Assembly (NCBI GenBank): GCA_003116975.1
Contig: BGKB01000013.1
Location: 124,001-188,000, forward strand
Direction: 5' to 3'
Source of the DNA: Aurantiochytrium sp. KH105
Lineage: Eukaryota; Sar; Bigyra; Thraustochytrida; Thraustochytriidae
DNA length: 64,000 bases
Shown here: in pieces, positions 1-10,267 of the stretch
How the letters are laid out: the number at the start of each line of letters is the position of its first letter
How positions within the stretch are numbered: the first letter of the stretch is position 1
The notes under the pieces: generated by a model
Database searches by the model: none
Told to the model about the DNA's origin: nothing
What the model saw: the letters and a program-made list of their open reading frames with translations, nothing else
Position numbers and translations under genes: made by a program

Positions 1-256
1 GTCTGAAGCGAGGCGTCCACGCGGGGGAGTCCTCTCCGGAGCTTTTGGACGCGAGGCCCGCGGGCGTGACCTCGAGCGTGACGATGCCGCCCACCTTGGC
101 CTTTTCGTGCTGTTGACCGTTCATCTTGCGCGCGAAGCGCAGGATCTCGCGGCGGTCATCCTCGACTTTGTCGCTCGCGAGCGTCAGCGCCACGCTGCGT
201 CTCTGCTGCGACGCCTCCGCGCCTTCGTGCGCCGCGCGCAGCCTGCTCGCGCTCAT
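1..256 (-). CDS. Partial protein of unknown function, N-terminus only
   Basis: An open frame on the minus strand starts at an ATG (base 256) and runs off the left edge without a stop, giving 85 codons. The start reads MSASRLRAAHEGAEAS, followed by a charged stretch with DDRREILRFARKMNG and then a segment rich in V, G, T and L. Third positions are almost all G or C and charged residues are common, as in the other genes here, so I think it is real coding sequence. No domain is recognisable in this short piece. The opposite-strand frames are arginine-rich and look like shadows. The gene would be transcribed away from RPA1's 3' end. Confidence 0.45.
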   Translation of the reverse strand, partial: MSASRLRAAHEGAEASQQRRSVALTLASDKVEDDRREILRFARKMNGQQHEKAKVGGIVTLEVTPAGLASKSSGEDSPAWTPRFR

Positions 257-1166
257 CGCGCGCCGCGCCTCCCCTCCCGCCGCTGCTCCTGCTGCTCGCC
301 GCGGCCGCGCTGGGCCTCGCCCGCCTCGCCTGCCTGATGATCGCGACCGATGGCGACTGACGCCGCCACGCGCGCCACGAAAGAAAAGAGGGAAAGACCT
401 GGGTCCCGCCGCCGCGGCCCGGCCCCGCGCGCGCGCCTCCCGCCCGCCTCGCCGCGCTCGCCGAGCCCGCGCCGCGCCTCGTTGCCGCTCTGCCCGCCAG
501 GCTTCCCGGCGTTCGTGCCGCGGCGTGCCGTGCCGAGTTCTTTCTTTCCTTCTTTCTTTCCTTCTTTCTTTCCTTCTTGCTGGCCGCACGCGATGACGGT
601 GCGGGTGTGCTGTCGTATGTTGCAGGGGGACGACGAGGCCTACTACTGCAGGGCTCTTACGCTGTCGGGTTGGGGCAGCGCCACCCTCGCCTCCGCTCGC
701 CACGTTCGCGATGACCGACGGACAGTCAGTCTGCGATGGTGCGAGGTCAGAAAGCCCCGAAGACGCGCAAGGGAGAGTAGAGTCGGCGAGCGGCTGCAGC
801 CTTCCCTGCGCGTCGCGTCGCTTCGCTTGCTGCTCGCGGCGGGAGAGAGACCGTCGTCCCCTTTGCACTCGGCGAGGACTCTGCGCGGGCTGCTGCTGCG
901 CTTGGCGGGAAAGGGGAGGGGGACGCCGCAACGCCGCGCGGATTAAAATTGTTCATGGTTGCGGAGCGGTTTCGTGCCAACTCTTCGCTCGCCATGGTCG
1001 CGGTCGGCGCGGGTTCGGCAGGAGAGCCTCACTTGCACTTGCCATGTTTGGTGCAAGTTTGGCAGACTTGCAGCAGCAGCTGCAGCTGCTTTTGGGCGTC
1101 ATTTGCTTATTATTATTATTATTCTTTTTTACCACGGATGGAGGCTAACAGTAACCCCACGCTCGC
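257..1166. other. Intergenic, no gene seen; microsatellites
   Basis: About 900 bases between the left-edge gene and the 3' end of RPA1. It contains a TTTC/CTTC microsatellite near 538-578, with a 12-base unit repeated about three times, and a TTA-triplet run near 1106-1124 just past RPA1's stop. Open frames here are arginine/serine/proline-rich, as expected of G/C-rich non-coding DNA. No tRNA or other RNA gene was seen. Confidence 0.6.
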
Positions 1167-2581
1167 TCAGTTGGAGGCTTCGAGAGCGTCGAGGAGAAAC
1201 TTGCTCTCCTGGACGTAGTCGACGGGGAACAGACTCATGACAGAGACCTTCTGGCGAGTGTTCTCGTTGTAGGTCTCCTCCTTGACGCGGAGGCGCAAGT
1301 AGTACTGGCGAAAGTTGCAGTCGCTGACGAACTTTTCGAGCGCGGCCTCGCTCTGGTTCTTGATCTCTTCGACCTCGTCGGCAGACTTGCCCTGCATCAC
1401 CGCCTGGCCCGAATCATTAAAGCAGGTCGCGTACACGGAGCCCGTGTGGTCCGCGAGGACGGTGCGCAGGATGTAGCGGTTCTCCTTGGAGGGGTAGGTC
1501 TGCGCAGTCGATTCGCAGAACCACGTGCCATCGGCCTGTTGCGTGACCTTTTTGTTGTTTCCCTCTTCCGGGCAGGCCTCGTACCACATGCGCTCGTGCG
1601 GGATGTGCTGAATCGTGGCCTTGAGGTCGACGTAGTCCGGCTGTTCGCCCTTGCCCAGCTGGTTGTCCTTGATGCCCTGCAGTGTGTAACGCTCCTTGAA
1701 AGGCTTGGGCCCGCGGTTGCCACCGCCGCCGCCGCCACCAGAGCTCGAGAGCGACGTGGCGTTGGCGCTGCCTCCATTGGCGAACCACTGGCGAATCTCT
1801 GGCGTCTGGGGCAGGTCGGGGTCGATGATCAGCTGCGAAGAGCCACCTGTGCTGAGCGTTCGGCCGCCCCACTCGCTGACCTTGCAGTTTTTGATGCCCA
1901 CAACGGGCTTGTCGACGGCGGCAAGCTTGACGGCAAAGTCCCGAGCCCGATCGCCCCAGAGAGTGACGCGGATCGTGGCTTCGCTCATGTCAACCACGTT
2001 GATTTCACATTTGGTGAGAGGGCGCCCGGCGCGCGAGGTAAACTCCTGCACCTCGCCCACATCGAGAACGACACCGAGGACATCAACAGTAGAGTTGGCC
2101 GGCATGTCGGCGATTTTGGCGATGGGTGTCGATTCGAGGTTCACTTGTGCGATCGAGGCATCATCTGCGACTTCTTGGATTTGGGCGTCATCGCCAAAAG
2201 TCAGCTCATAGTCGTTACGCGTGGTGTTGAAGTCCTTGTTAGCCAACTTGACGCGTCCGTTTGAAAAGGTAAAGACCTTGTTCTGTTCAAGCATGTCGTA
2301 AAACTTGGTCACAGCCTCGCGGAAAAAGGTGGCGCGAATGTCTGTGCCTTCCGAGTCCATGATTTCGAGCGAGAAGAGCTGGCCCTGGTTGCTCGGTCCC
2401 TTGTCCCACTTGCGGATGTCGCCCTTGCTCACAACGCGTCCCTTGATCACCCATCGGCTCTGATACATGTTGAGAGCGCGAATGGGAAGGATGCGCTCGT
2501 TGCCGCTGCTTGTGGTAATCTCCCGCTGCTGCACGATGGCACCGCTCTGCTGCCGGTATCCGGACTGCTGCTGTGCAGGTC

Positions 2582-2619
<38 letters not shown>

Positions 2620-3113
2620 GGCTGCGCATTCGCATATTGACGCGTCTGACCAGACTGCTGCGGACGCAGGCTCTGGGGAGCCTGCTGGCCGCCGTTGTTG
2701 CCACGCATAGCGGGCGGAGGATTCTGCATGGCGCCGTGCGTATTGTTCGCGCCACCATTGGCCGCACCGCCCGGCGCTTGCGGGTTGCCAAGGACCCCAT
2801 TTGCCTTGCCGACGCCAACAACGTTGAGCAGGATAATGATTACCGTGCCTTGCATGGGATTCGCGACAAGCTCTTCGACGCGAATGAGCGAGAGCTCGCC
2901 GATATCGCCCTTCGCCACCAGATCGGTCAGCTGCGTGGCCAACATCACCTGGGTCTTGGTCTCGCCATCCGAGACGAGCACTTTGTAGCGGTCCATGTTG
3001 CCCTTGACGAGCTTTTCCAAGGAGAGCACCTGCAAAATCATTGGCCGAGGCGCCTCCTCCTCACGAAGGATCTTGCCGAGAGCGCCGCGCGTAAGCTGCG
3101 GCATGCCTGCCAT
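1167..3113 (-). CDS. RPA1: Replication protein A 70-kDa subunit (RPA1)
   Basis: 648 residues in one exon, about the usual RPA70 length. It is the large subunit of the nuclear single-stranded-DNA-binding complex used in replication, repair and checkpoint signalling. Order: N-terminal OB fold (about 1-105), a Gln/Asn/Gly-rich linker with a pure CAG-coded polyQ run (about 166-177), DNA-binding domains A (about 208-320) and B (about 328-440), a Gly-rich linker, and domain C (about 475-645). Domain C aligns without gaps to human around the zinc ribbon, but only two of the four zinc cysteines are kept: C514 and C533 are present, and positions 519 and 536 are Asn and Thr. The ATG at 3113 is the only sensible start and gives the expected N-terminal fold. 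Confidence 0.96.
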
Positions 3114-4045
3114 TTTCCTTTGCTGCTGTTCCGCGCGACGCTCGCGAGGTCCACGGCTTTGTTGCTTGGTCGAGGCGCGAGTTTAGCGCGCGCAAGGATT
3201 TCGATTCGCCCCGTGCGCGAGTTACCACGAAGGGGCAACCACGCCCGGAGCAACCGCGCGCGCGCGGGAAAGAGGCGGGGGAGAGCGAGGCTGGGAGGAG
3301 CTGCGATGGCCGTCTGCGACCGCGAGCCTCGGAACTGCGAGAGCGCGAGCGCGGGCGCACGTCGGGCGACGGCGAGAAGCGGAGCGTTGCGTTTCGAGTT
3401 TGTCTCTTGAACTTGCCGATGTCTCTACCTAACCACCGTCGTTAGTCACTAAAATGTGAATTTGAGGACCTTCTGAAACGTGAGTTCCGGGAGTGCGATT
3501 CTAACTGCATGCATGTGGAATGTCCCGCCAAGTGATGCATTTGGCGCAGCACCTGCCAGTGATACAGGGCCCAAAACAAAAGGTCTATGATGTAGTGGTT
3601 TCCTGATGGGCAGGAAAGGAGAATAGAAGAGTAATGGATATTGATGTGACCTACGTGTGGACTCGACTTTTGACCAGCTGATTGAATGACTGACTGAATT
3701 GACTGAAAGGAGTCTGAGCCTTGGAGACGCCTTATCAAGTTTAATAACAAATGCAGCCTGTGCTATTTCCACCGAGATTTTAAAATCGCGCACAGGGAAA
3801 ACCAGAAAAAGAAAAATGATAGGATCGTACAGTCAGCCTCTCACAAGTCAATCTTGAAAGATGTCTCACGCGCCACGTTACAAGGGAAAGCTGGAGCGCC
3901 CAAACAAAATGTCGCGTCAAGATCCAAATTTGATCAGTTTTTATGGAAATAGATTACAATACAAAACACAGGTGGGGCTTCCAAATGTTGTAACTGACTG
4001 TGAGTCAATTCAACTCACAAGACTAACCAAGCCATTGTCAGTCAG
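3114..4045. other. Intergenic, no gene seen
   Basis: Holds the upstream region of RPA1 and the downstream region of the SRR1-like gene. It is G/C-rich near RPA1 and A/T-richer from about 3420 on. ACTG/GACT-type direct repeats occur near 3670-3710 and 3990-4050, and a small hairpin (7-base arms 3999-4005 and 4013-4019) lies just past the SRR1-like stop. No convincing coding frame. Confidence 0.55.
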
Positions 4046-4882
4046 TCAATCAAATCTGGCAGGCGCAGGTATGTCATCAAAGAGTTTCAGATCGAGATCC
4101 TCCGAAAAGAATGCATGCGGGAGCATGTCGCAAAACGCCAATTCAAAGAGGGAATTAACCTCGAGGGCCTTGCCAAGTTGCGGCGCCAACACGCGAGCCC
4201 GATGTGCAAGCTTGCGTAGACATTCGCAGTCCTCGGGAAGCTCGCGACCGTCGTCGAGATACGACACCAACCGGTTCCCGACAATGAGAGCGTCACACAA
4301 CGCCTTTTGCGACCAATTAGCCCAGAGCACATTGTTGTAGAGCACGGCGGGACAATGCGGCATGAAATAGAGCGTCCGCTGGCCATTCGTTGCGTGAGCC
4401 TTGTCTGCGAGCTCCATGGTCGGTGGCACGTCGATCCGCAGCGCAGCGAGCACGGCCTTGTCCCTTTCATCAAAGGCTGGGTCAGCGGCGATGACAAGGG
4501 CACCGGGTTTGGCCACGGTCGCGTCCGCGCGCAAGGTTTCCAGCAAGGCGAGCTGCCGCGTGCCGGCCTTGGTCCACACGTGGCCCAGTCCCAGACACAC
4601 GATCCTCTCGCACGGGCCGTTTCCAGCCCCGGCGAGCGCGGTCGCCATGCCGTCCGCGAAAGCGTTGCTCTCTAGCGCGCTCCTCGCGGCCAGCAGCGGG
4701 CCCTGCGTCCACTGGTCCGCGCGCGTCGCGTCCATAGCGGCGGCGTCTTCGCCATCCTGGCCATCCCTGCCGCCCGCGGCGCCCGCGGCGCGCGCCCGAG
4801 GCAGCGCCGGGCGCGCGCCGCCCCCGCGCCTGGCCCTGCGCTTGCTGCGCACGGGCGTCCACCCGTCCTCGCCGCCGGCCAT
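4046..4882 (-). CDS. SRR1-like protein (SRRD family)
   Basis: 278 residues, single exon. SRR1-family proteins (plant SENSITIVITY TO RED LIGHT REDUCED 1, animal SRRD, yeast Ber1) are linked to circadian/light signalling, haem metabolism and microtubule stability, but their biochemical activity is not settled. Family signatures here are the glycine turn CLGLG (about 96-100), ADPAFDERDKAVL (about 133-145) and the highly typical FMPHCP (173-178) with LYNNVLWANW (181-190). The first about 50 residues are a basic, Ala/Gly/Arg-rich low-complexity leader. The start at 4882 is the first ATG and is followed by the expected fold. Strong family call; cellular role unknown. Confidence 0.9.
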   Translation of the reverse strand: MAGGEDGWTPVRSKRRARRGGGARPALPRARAAGAAGGRDGQDGEDAAAMDATRADQWTQGPLLAARSALESNAFADGMATALAGAGNGPCERIVCLGLGHVWTKAGTRQLALLETLRADATVAKPGALVIAADPAFDERDKAVLAALRIDVPPTMELADKAHATNGQRTLYFMPHCPAVLYNNVLWANWSQKALCDALIVGNRLVSYLDDGRELPEDCECLRKLAHRARVLAPQLGKALEVNSLFELAFCDMLPHAFFSEDLDLKLFDDIPAPARFD

Positions 4883-5469
4883 GCGCGACGGAATCGCCTT
4901 CGGTGTTTGATGTTTGAATTCGTGTTCGTTTGAATGTTCGATGTTTGCCCGAGTGTTTGACGTAGGCCTATGTCCTGTTGCTTCTTCTTCAGCTCGGTGT
5001 TATCTTACTTTATCCACGAATACTATGCAGGCGCTCGCAGGCGCTCCTACTTCTGGCATAGTGGATGAATGATACTAGCAAGAACGAAAAGGAGCACGCG
5101 GCTGCAGAGGCTCGCGGGCGCGGGCGGCCCGCTCGCCTGCGTGCTTGCGCGCCTGCCTACGGGCCTGCCTGCCTGCCTGCCTGCGTGTCTGACGGCAGTC
5201 CGCGCAGACGCACAGGTAGGCTCCGCGCGCGCGCGCGCAGCAAGGCCCTTGCGCGGGCCTCGGCATCGGAACGAATTGGATCTGATCGGGGAGCTCGCTC
5301 TCGTTATCCATCCACTCCTCCGTCCAGCCGCCGGAGCCGCCGCCGGTCGGTCCCTCTCCCGGCGCTCTCGCTCCCTGCGGCCGCCCGCCCGCCCGAACGC
5401 GGCGCCGAGCGCGAGCCGCCGGCCCCGCGTGTACCCGGCGCGAGCGACGCGTGCATCGAGCACGAAAGC
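4883..5469. other. Intergenic/5' leader upstream of PPP4R1 gene
   Basis: Upstream region shared by two divergent genes. Short GCCTGCCTGC-type repeats occur near 5150-5190 and alternating GC near 5225-5240. A frame opening at an ATG at 5069 stays open through the repeat that follows and into PPP4R1. Its 223 extra residues are low complexity and resemble no family, so I do not include them in the protein. Confidence 0.5.
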
Positions 5470-5721
5470 CTCGTCTCGTCTCGTCTCGTCTCGGCTCGTC
5501 TCGTCTCGTCTCGTCTCGTCTCGTCTCGGCTCGTCTCGTCTCGTCTCGTCTCGTCTCGGCTCGGCTCGGCTCGTCTCGTCTCGTCTCGTCTCGTCTCGTC
5601 TCGGCTCGTCTCGTCTCGTCTCGTCTCGTCTCGTCTCGTCTCGTCTCGTCTCGTCTCGTCTCGTCTCGTCTCGTCTCGGCTCGTCTCGTCTCGTCTCGGC
5701 TCGTCTCGTCTCGTCTCGTCT
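5470..5721. repeat. (TCTCG)n pentanucleotide array, about 50 units
   Basis: A nearly perfect tandem array of TCTCG with scattered T-to-G variants (units reading TCGGC) fills about 250 bases and ends 16 bases before the PPP4R1 start codon. No reading frame of the repeat contains a stop on either strand: the plus strand translates as repeats of S-R-L-V-S and the minus strand as R-D-E-T-R. The long open frames across it are therefore products of the repeat, not evidence of protein. Confidence 0.97.
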
Positions 5722-5737
5722 TAAGCCCCGTGCCGCG

Positions 5738-7975
5738 ATGTGGACGCGAGGCCTCAGCGCAAGAAGCGCCGCCGCCGGCAGCGGCGGAGGAGGGCCCGGC
5801 GGCGGCCACGGCGAGCACGACCCGGACGAGGCCCTGACGCCGACCTTCGAGGACCTCGCCATCGACCCGGGCTTGGACGACGTGGACCGCGTGGTGCGGT
5901 ACGCGACCGGCACCGTGGAGCTGCAGCGGCTCGTGCATGTGATGATGCTGAGCGACACGGCGCGCTCCGCGGGCTTTGAGACCGCAGCTGCACGCCTCTT
6001 CCCGCTGACCCGCGAAATTTGTAGAGACCAGGAGCCCGTGGTGCGGCAAAACCTTGCGACACAGTTGTCGGCCATGTGCCAGTTCTGCAGCGAGGTCGGC
6101 ACCGAAGAAGCCTACAAGGCCTCCATCAGCATGCTTGTGCCAACCTTTCGGACCTTGGTTCTCGACGGCGTCGACGACGTGCGCGAAGCCGCGAGCATTC
6201 ATCTTATCAAGTCCGCCGCCCACGTGCGCGAGGGGGACCTCATGGAGCATATTCTGAGCATCGTGCTAGAGCTCGCTCACGACGAAGGCAACGAGAAACT
6301 ACGCATTACCTCGGCAGGTCTGCTTAATGGCCTTGCACCTCGCTTCGGCCCCGAACTATGTCAGCAATTCGTCGTGCCCGAGCTCGTCTCCTTGTCGCAA
6401 GACCCAAGTTTCAAAGTGCGCAAGGCTGTGGCATTGAGCATGGATAAGATCATGCGCGTGGCGCACACATGCAGCGTGCGTCTTTTGCCCGCGTACGAAC
6501 GTCTTAGCAAGGATTCTATTTGGGGAGTTCGCAAGGCTTGCGCTGACTCGTTGGCACTCCTCGCCGAGGGCGTCGATGAGAGTGATCGCGTAAGTCGCCT
6601 GTTACCGCTTATGCGCCGCTTTGTTCGCGACAACTCAAAGTGGGTGCGAGGCGCACTCTCGCAGCGACTAGGGCGATTCATTGCTTGTCTTCCTGAAGAT
6701 CAAATCACCGACGAGCTTCTCGACCTCTTTCTTGGCATGGCGGACATTCACTCGCCGTCTTGCTGGATCAACTCTAACAATGGTGCGGGCCCTGGCAGCA
6801 ATGGCGGGAACAATGCGAGCGGCGGCGCGTCGGCCAAACGCGCGTCCTATGCGAGTGGCGGGGATTCACTGCGGAGCAGCTTTGGCGGTCCCCCCGAGGG
6901 GGTCCTTGTCGGCGGGCAGAATGCCCCCAACGATTTCGCAAATAATATCATGTACTGCTGCGCTTTTAGCTTTCCTGCTGTTGTGCTCAAGGCCGGGGCC
7001 GGGCGCTGGCTCAAGCTGCAAAGGACCTTTTTTACGCTCGTCAATTGCGACAATCAGCTTGTGCGCCGCGTGATGGCGTACTCGTTACACGAGCTCGCCA
7101 AGATCCTCGGCCCCGCCATCACAGAAACCGACCTCTTGCCAGTTCTCGTTGCCTTTTTGCGCGACGTTGATCAAGTCAAGACCGGGACCCTGCTCTCCAT
7201 GTCACAATTTTATTCTTGTCTCGCCAACAGCGCGCGCGAGGCGAGGGTGCAATTACTCGTCGATGTTTTTGACGAGGCCTCTGCGCGCAATCGCAGCGCT
7301 TCCATGACTATCAACGAGCTCACAATCGGCGCCATGGGCGCCAATGCCGTGGGTATGCCTGTGGCCAACCTCACGAGCGCGACGAATCGTTGGCGGTTTC
7401 GCAAAATAATCGCTTCGCAAATGGCCGATTTTGTCGCCCTCTTTAGCGTGAGCACCACCGTCAAGTACATTGTGCCTCTTGGGGGCCGACTTTTGCATGA
7501 TGATGTCTACGAGGTGCGCGAGGCGGCGCACAGCATGGTGGGCCCTTGCTTGCGCCGATTGCGCGAGGCAGACGAGAACAACAATTACCAGAACTTTCAG
7601 GACTCGCTGCTTACCTTGGCGCGTGCGCGCTCTTACGCGGATCGCCAGCATTATGTATTGATCTGCTCATCGCTCGTACTCTCGAGCCAGTATCGCGACG
7701 AACTCACCGATTATTTGGGCGCCGCCTTTTTAGATTGCGCCATGGACCCTGTTGCCAACGTTCGCCTTGCCTGCATCCGTTCTCTGGCCAAAATCGCAGA
7801 GCAGCGCGTCGAGGAAGAAACCGCTGCTGATCTCGCGGGTGAGCTTTCGCATCGACCTCCCTCTTTCTTTGAGCGGTTTCCCGCCGCTATTGGCGCTCTC
7901 GAGTCATTGGCAAGGGATCAAGATCGCGAGGTGGTCACAATTGCACGTAATGCGCTCGCATTAATGCACTTGTGA
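5738..7975 (+). CDS. PPP4R1: PP4 regulatory subunit 1-like HEAT-repeat protein
   Basis: 745 residues from the ATG at 5738. PPP4R1 is a HEAT-repeat scaffold that binds the protein phosphatase 4 catalytic subunit and directs it to substrates. HEAT-type helices run through the whole chain; diagnostic stretches are WGVRKACADSLALL, KWVRGALSQRLGRFI, VRRVMAYSLHELAKILG followed by TDLLPVLVAFLRDVDQV, and NRWRFRKIIASQMADF, all in the order found in animal PPP4R1. The central linker (about 345-410) is Gly/Ala/Ser/Asn-rich and shorter than the acidic insert of vertebrates. PR65, the PP2A A subunit, is the nearest alternative but lacks the split CAYSLPGVAL-like block seen here as CAFSFPAVVL. The frame stays open upstream through the pentamer array; the chosen start precedes the first family-like sequence. 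Confidence 0.9.
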   Translation: MWTRGLSARSAAAGSGGGGPGGGHGEHDPDEALTPTFEDLAIDPGLDDVDRVVRYATGTVELQRLVHVMMLSDTARSAGFETAAARLFPLTREICRDQEPVVRQNLATQLSAMCQFCSEVGTEEAYKASISMLVPTFRTLVLDGVDDVREAASIHLIKSAAHVREGDLMEHILSIVLELAHDEGNEKLRITSAGLLNGLAPRFGPELCQQFVVPELVSLSQDPSFKVRKAVALSMDKIMRVAHTCSVRLLPAYERLSKDSIWGVRKACADSLALLAEGVDESDRVSRLLPLMRRFVRDNSKWVRGALSQRLGRFIACLPEDQITDELLDLFLGMADIHSPSCWINSNNGAGPGSNGGNNASGGASAKRASYASGGDSLRSSFGGPPEGVLVGGQNAPNDFANNIMYCCAFSFPAVVLKAGAGRWLKLQRTFFTLVNCDNQLVRRVMAYSLHELAKILGPAITETDLLPVLVAFLRDVDQVKTGTLLSMSQFYSCLANSAREARVQLLVDVFDEASARNRSASMTINELTIGAMGANAVGMPVANLTSATNRWRFRKIIASQMADFVALFSVSTTVKYIVPLGGRLLHDDVYEVREAAHSMVGPCLRRLREADENNNYQNFQDSLLTLARARSYADRQHYVLICSSLVLSSQYRDELTDYLGAAFLDCAMDPVANVRLACIRSLAKIAEQRVEEETAADLAGELSHRPPSFFERFPAAIGALESLARDQDREVVTIARNALALMHL

Positions 7976-8416
7976 CGCCTGCGAGAACCTAGTTTCAGGC
8001 CTGACCACATATACCGATCTTGATGCTTTGTCACGAAGTTCGTCCATCTCTTTCTCTTGCAAGCTTTGTCGCTGTCGCCGCTCGATACAGACCCGAACTG
8101 TGTTTGATTGTCATTCCCAGAAACAAGGGTGGCATGTCAGTATCTTTCTGGCGAAGGACACCTGCACAGCGCAGCCAAGCTCGTGTTGTGGACGCAGCTG
8201 CCCCGCTGCCGCTGCCGCTGTCGCAGTCACTAGTTCGGGAGATCCGGAACGGATCCAGGAGGACATGATGACGCAGACGCGCCAATACCATCTTTAAACG
8301 TTCAGCGGAATCGAGCGGAATCGCGGAAAAGTTCTTCTTTCTGACGCTTTCTGATGCAAAACAACGATCGCAAAACAACTTGAGAAAGCTACGCTCGAAG
8401 TCTACGCGCGGACAAG
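7976..8416. other. Short intergenic region, no gene seen
   Basis: 440 bases between two co-directional genes, which should hold the PPP4R1 3' end and the promoter of the SDR gene. A short GCTGCCGCTGCC run occurs near 8200. Nothing else supported. Confidence 0.5.
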
Positions 8417-9457
8417 ATGGACTACGTAGGCTATGATAACAACGTGTTCTTGCTGGCCGTCTCGGCCGTGGCCATGGCGCGTTGTCTCGGACTGTCCCTG
8501 CTGCGTCGCAAGCCCATCGGGGTCGTCGCCGGTGCGCTGGGGGCGGTCTGCATGGCATGGCTCACCGCGACGCGACCGACGTTCCCGGTGCCAGATCCAG
8601 CCAAGGCTTCGGTGCTCATCACTGGCGCAAGCAGGGGCATTGGCCGCGCTGTTGCAGCTGCCTATGCAGACCAAGGATTTCTGGTGTTCGCTGGTGTGCG
8701 GTCCGAGGAAGATGCTGCGAGCGTGGCCGAGACAGGCCGCATTGTGCCCTTGATGCTGGACGTCACCAAATCCGAGCACATCACGGCTGCCAAGGAGCGC
8801 ATTCTTGCTGAAAAGGACCGCAAGCTCGTCGCTGTAGTCGCGAATGCAGGCATTATTTCTGAGACCCGCCCCACCGAAATGCAAGATACGACAAACTTTG
8901 GTAAGATGATCGAGGTCAACTACCTTGGCAACGTTGACCTGGTGGGGGCGTTTGCGCCAGAGCTACGCAAGAATGGTGGACGTATCATCGCCACCAGCTC
9001 GCTACTTGCACTTGTGCGCATGCGTGGCTATACGCCCTACATCGCTTCAAAGGCGGCTCTCGAGGGATATCTTACTGGAATCCGACGCGACGCCATGCAC
9101 ATGGGCACGCCCATTTCCGTGTCCATTATGCGCCCCGGTCTCACAGACACTGATCTTGCGCGTACACTGGGCCCTGGCACTCTCGATGGGCCCGCGGATA
9201 TCCACTCGCGATTGCCAAAGGACGACCCCGCAATGAAACAGTTTTTTGAGAGTATCCAGGAAAGCGCGCGCCGTGAGCTCGAGATCGCGAAAGAGAATGT
9301 CGTTCCAGTTGCTACCGTTATTCCCGCATATGTCCACGCGCTTACAGACCCGCACCCTCTTGCGTATTACTACACCACACTTCCGCACAAGATTGTGACC
9401 GGGATTCTTCATTTCATTCCGGATCACGTCGCTGACATCATCCTTGCCCAGCTGTAA
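8417..9457 (+). CDS. Membrane-anchored short-chain dehydrogenase/reductase
   Basis: 346 residues, single exon. A classical SDR oxidoreductase using NAD(P)H. Motifs: TGASRGIG nucleotide-binding turn (69-76), NAG (143-145), active-site Ser (about 195) and YIASK with catalytic Tyr208 and Lys212, so the active site is complete. Two hydrophobic segments near the N-terminus (about 9-28 and 34-51) suggest anchoring to the ER, as in 11-beta-hydroxysteroid and retinol dehydrogenases, which it resembles in size and in the PG.TDT loop after the active site. Substrate cannot be read from the sequence; sterol, retinoid or 3-ketoacyl reduction are all possible. The ATG at 8417 is the first in frame. Confidence 0.88.
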   Translation: MDYVGYDNNVFLLAVSAVAMARCLGLSLLRRKPIGVVAGALGAVCMAWLTATRPTFPVPDPAKASVLITGASRGIGRAVAAAYADQGFLVFAGVRSEEDAASVAETGRIVPLMLDVTKSEHITAAKERILAEKDRKLVAVVANAGIISETRPTEMQDTTNFGKMIEVNYLGNVDLVGAFAPELRKNGGRIIATSSLLALVRMRGYTPYIASKAALEGYLTGIRRDAMHMGTPISVSIMRPGLTDTDLARTLGPGTLDGPADIHSRLPKDDPAMKQFFESIQESARRELEIAKENVVPVATVIPAYVHALTDPHPLAYYYTTLPHKIVTGILHFIPDHVADIILAQL

Positions 9458-10267
9458 AGAGCCGTGGAAAGAAGCTTGTTTGGTCAAGTGAATTTCCATT
9501 GGGGTCAGTCAATTTGCGAGGCTGGCCGAGTCGACGCAAGATGGATAATACCACTACAACTCGAAGACTTGCTGGGTGCTGGAGGCATTTGGAGGGCACA
9601 GAACGAAAGCGTATACGTCATCTCGGCCTGTTCGGAATCGAGTCTAACCTTTCCATGCTTACCACGCACGTCTTACATATACTTCGAAAGCACATGTGCT
9701 TTTGAAGGCTATAGCAACCCGAATACCAAAATCTGAATAATGATCATCTCGAAGATTATGATGACAATGATGCTGAAACGATTGAAGGGTTTCCGAGCCT
9801 GCAACGTACGCGATTTTCTGCTGTGCTCGCATCAGTTCACGTGCGTGCTCTCTCAAAGAGAGTTGCCTCGAAAAAGAGCATCCATCCTAGCTCTTGCTCT
9901 CCTGCAACGCCCTCTCAGCTAAAGCCAAAAAAAAAGAAAGCAAAAGCCGACAAAAGCGCAAAACGGGCGCGAGCGCAGCGTATCGCGGCACAGCGCCGAC
10001 GCGTCGCAGACGCTGCGAGAGGGCGTGCAGCGACGCTCTCTGGCTCCCACCTTGGAGACTCGGACGCTGGGCGAACGAAGCCAGCCGCGCGGAAGCGAGA
10101 CCGTTCCTCTTTGATCGACAGGGATCGACCCAAGGACGAGCGTCACCGAAGCTTGCGGCGTGTCGGCGAGAGCTTTGCGTGGGTGCGCGTGCGCGCGCGC
10201 GTGGACGTGCTTGGTGCGGTCGGAGAAGGAGTGACGGCGTGATTATAGTAGTAAAGGTACAAGCAAA
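9458..10267. other. Intergenic, no gene seen
   Basis: About 800 bases upstream of the LSM14 gene. A lysine/arginine-rich open frame at 9823-10242 has no ATG and comes from an A-rich tract (near 9920-9950) and a G/C-rich leader, so I reject it. No RNA gene recognised. Confidence 0.5.

Noticed and set aside
5069-5737. Long N-terminal extension of PPP4R1 and mirror-image frames on the minus strand
   Set aside because: The frames are open only because the TCTCG array has no stops in any frame; outside it the residues are low complexity and match no family.
9823-10242. Lys/Arg-rich 139-codon frame
   Set aside because: It contains no ATG and arises from an A-rich tract and a G/C-rich leader; no domain.
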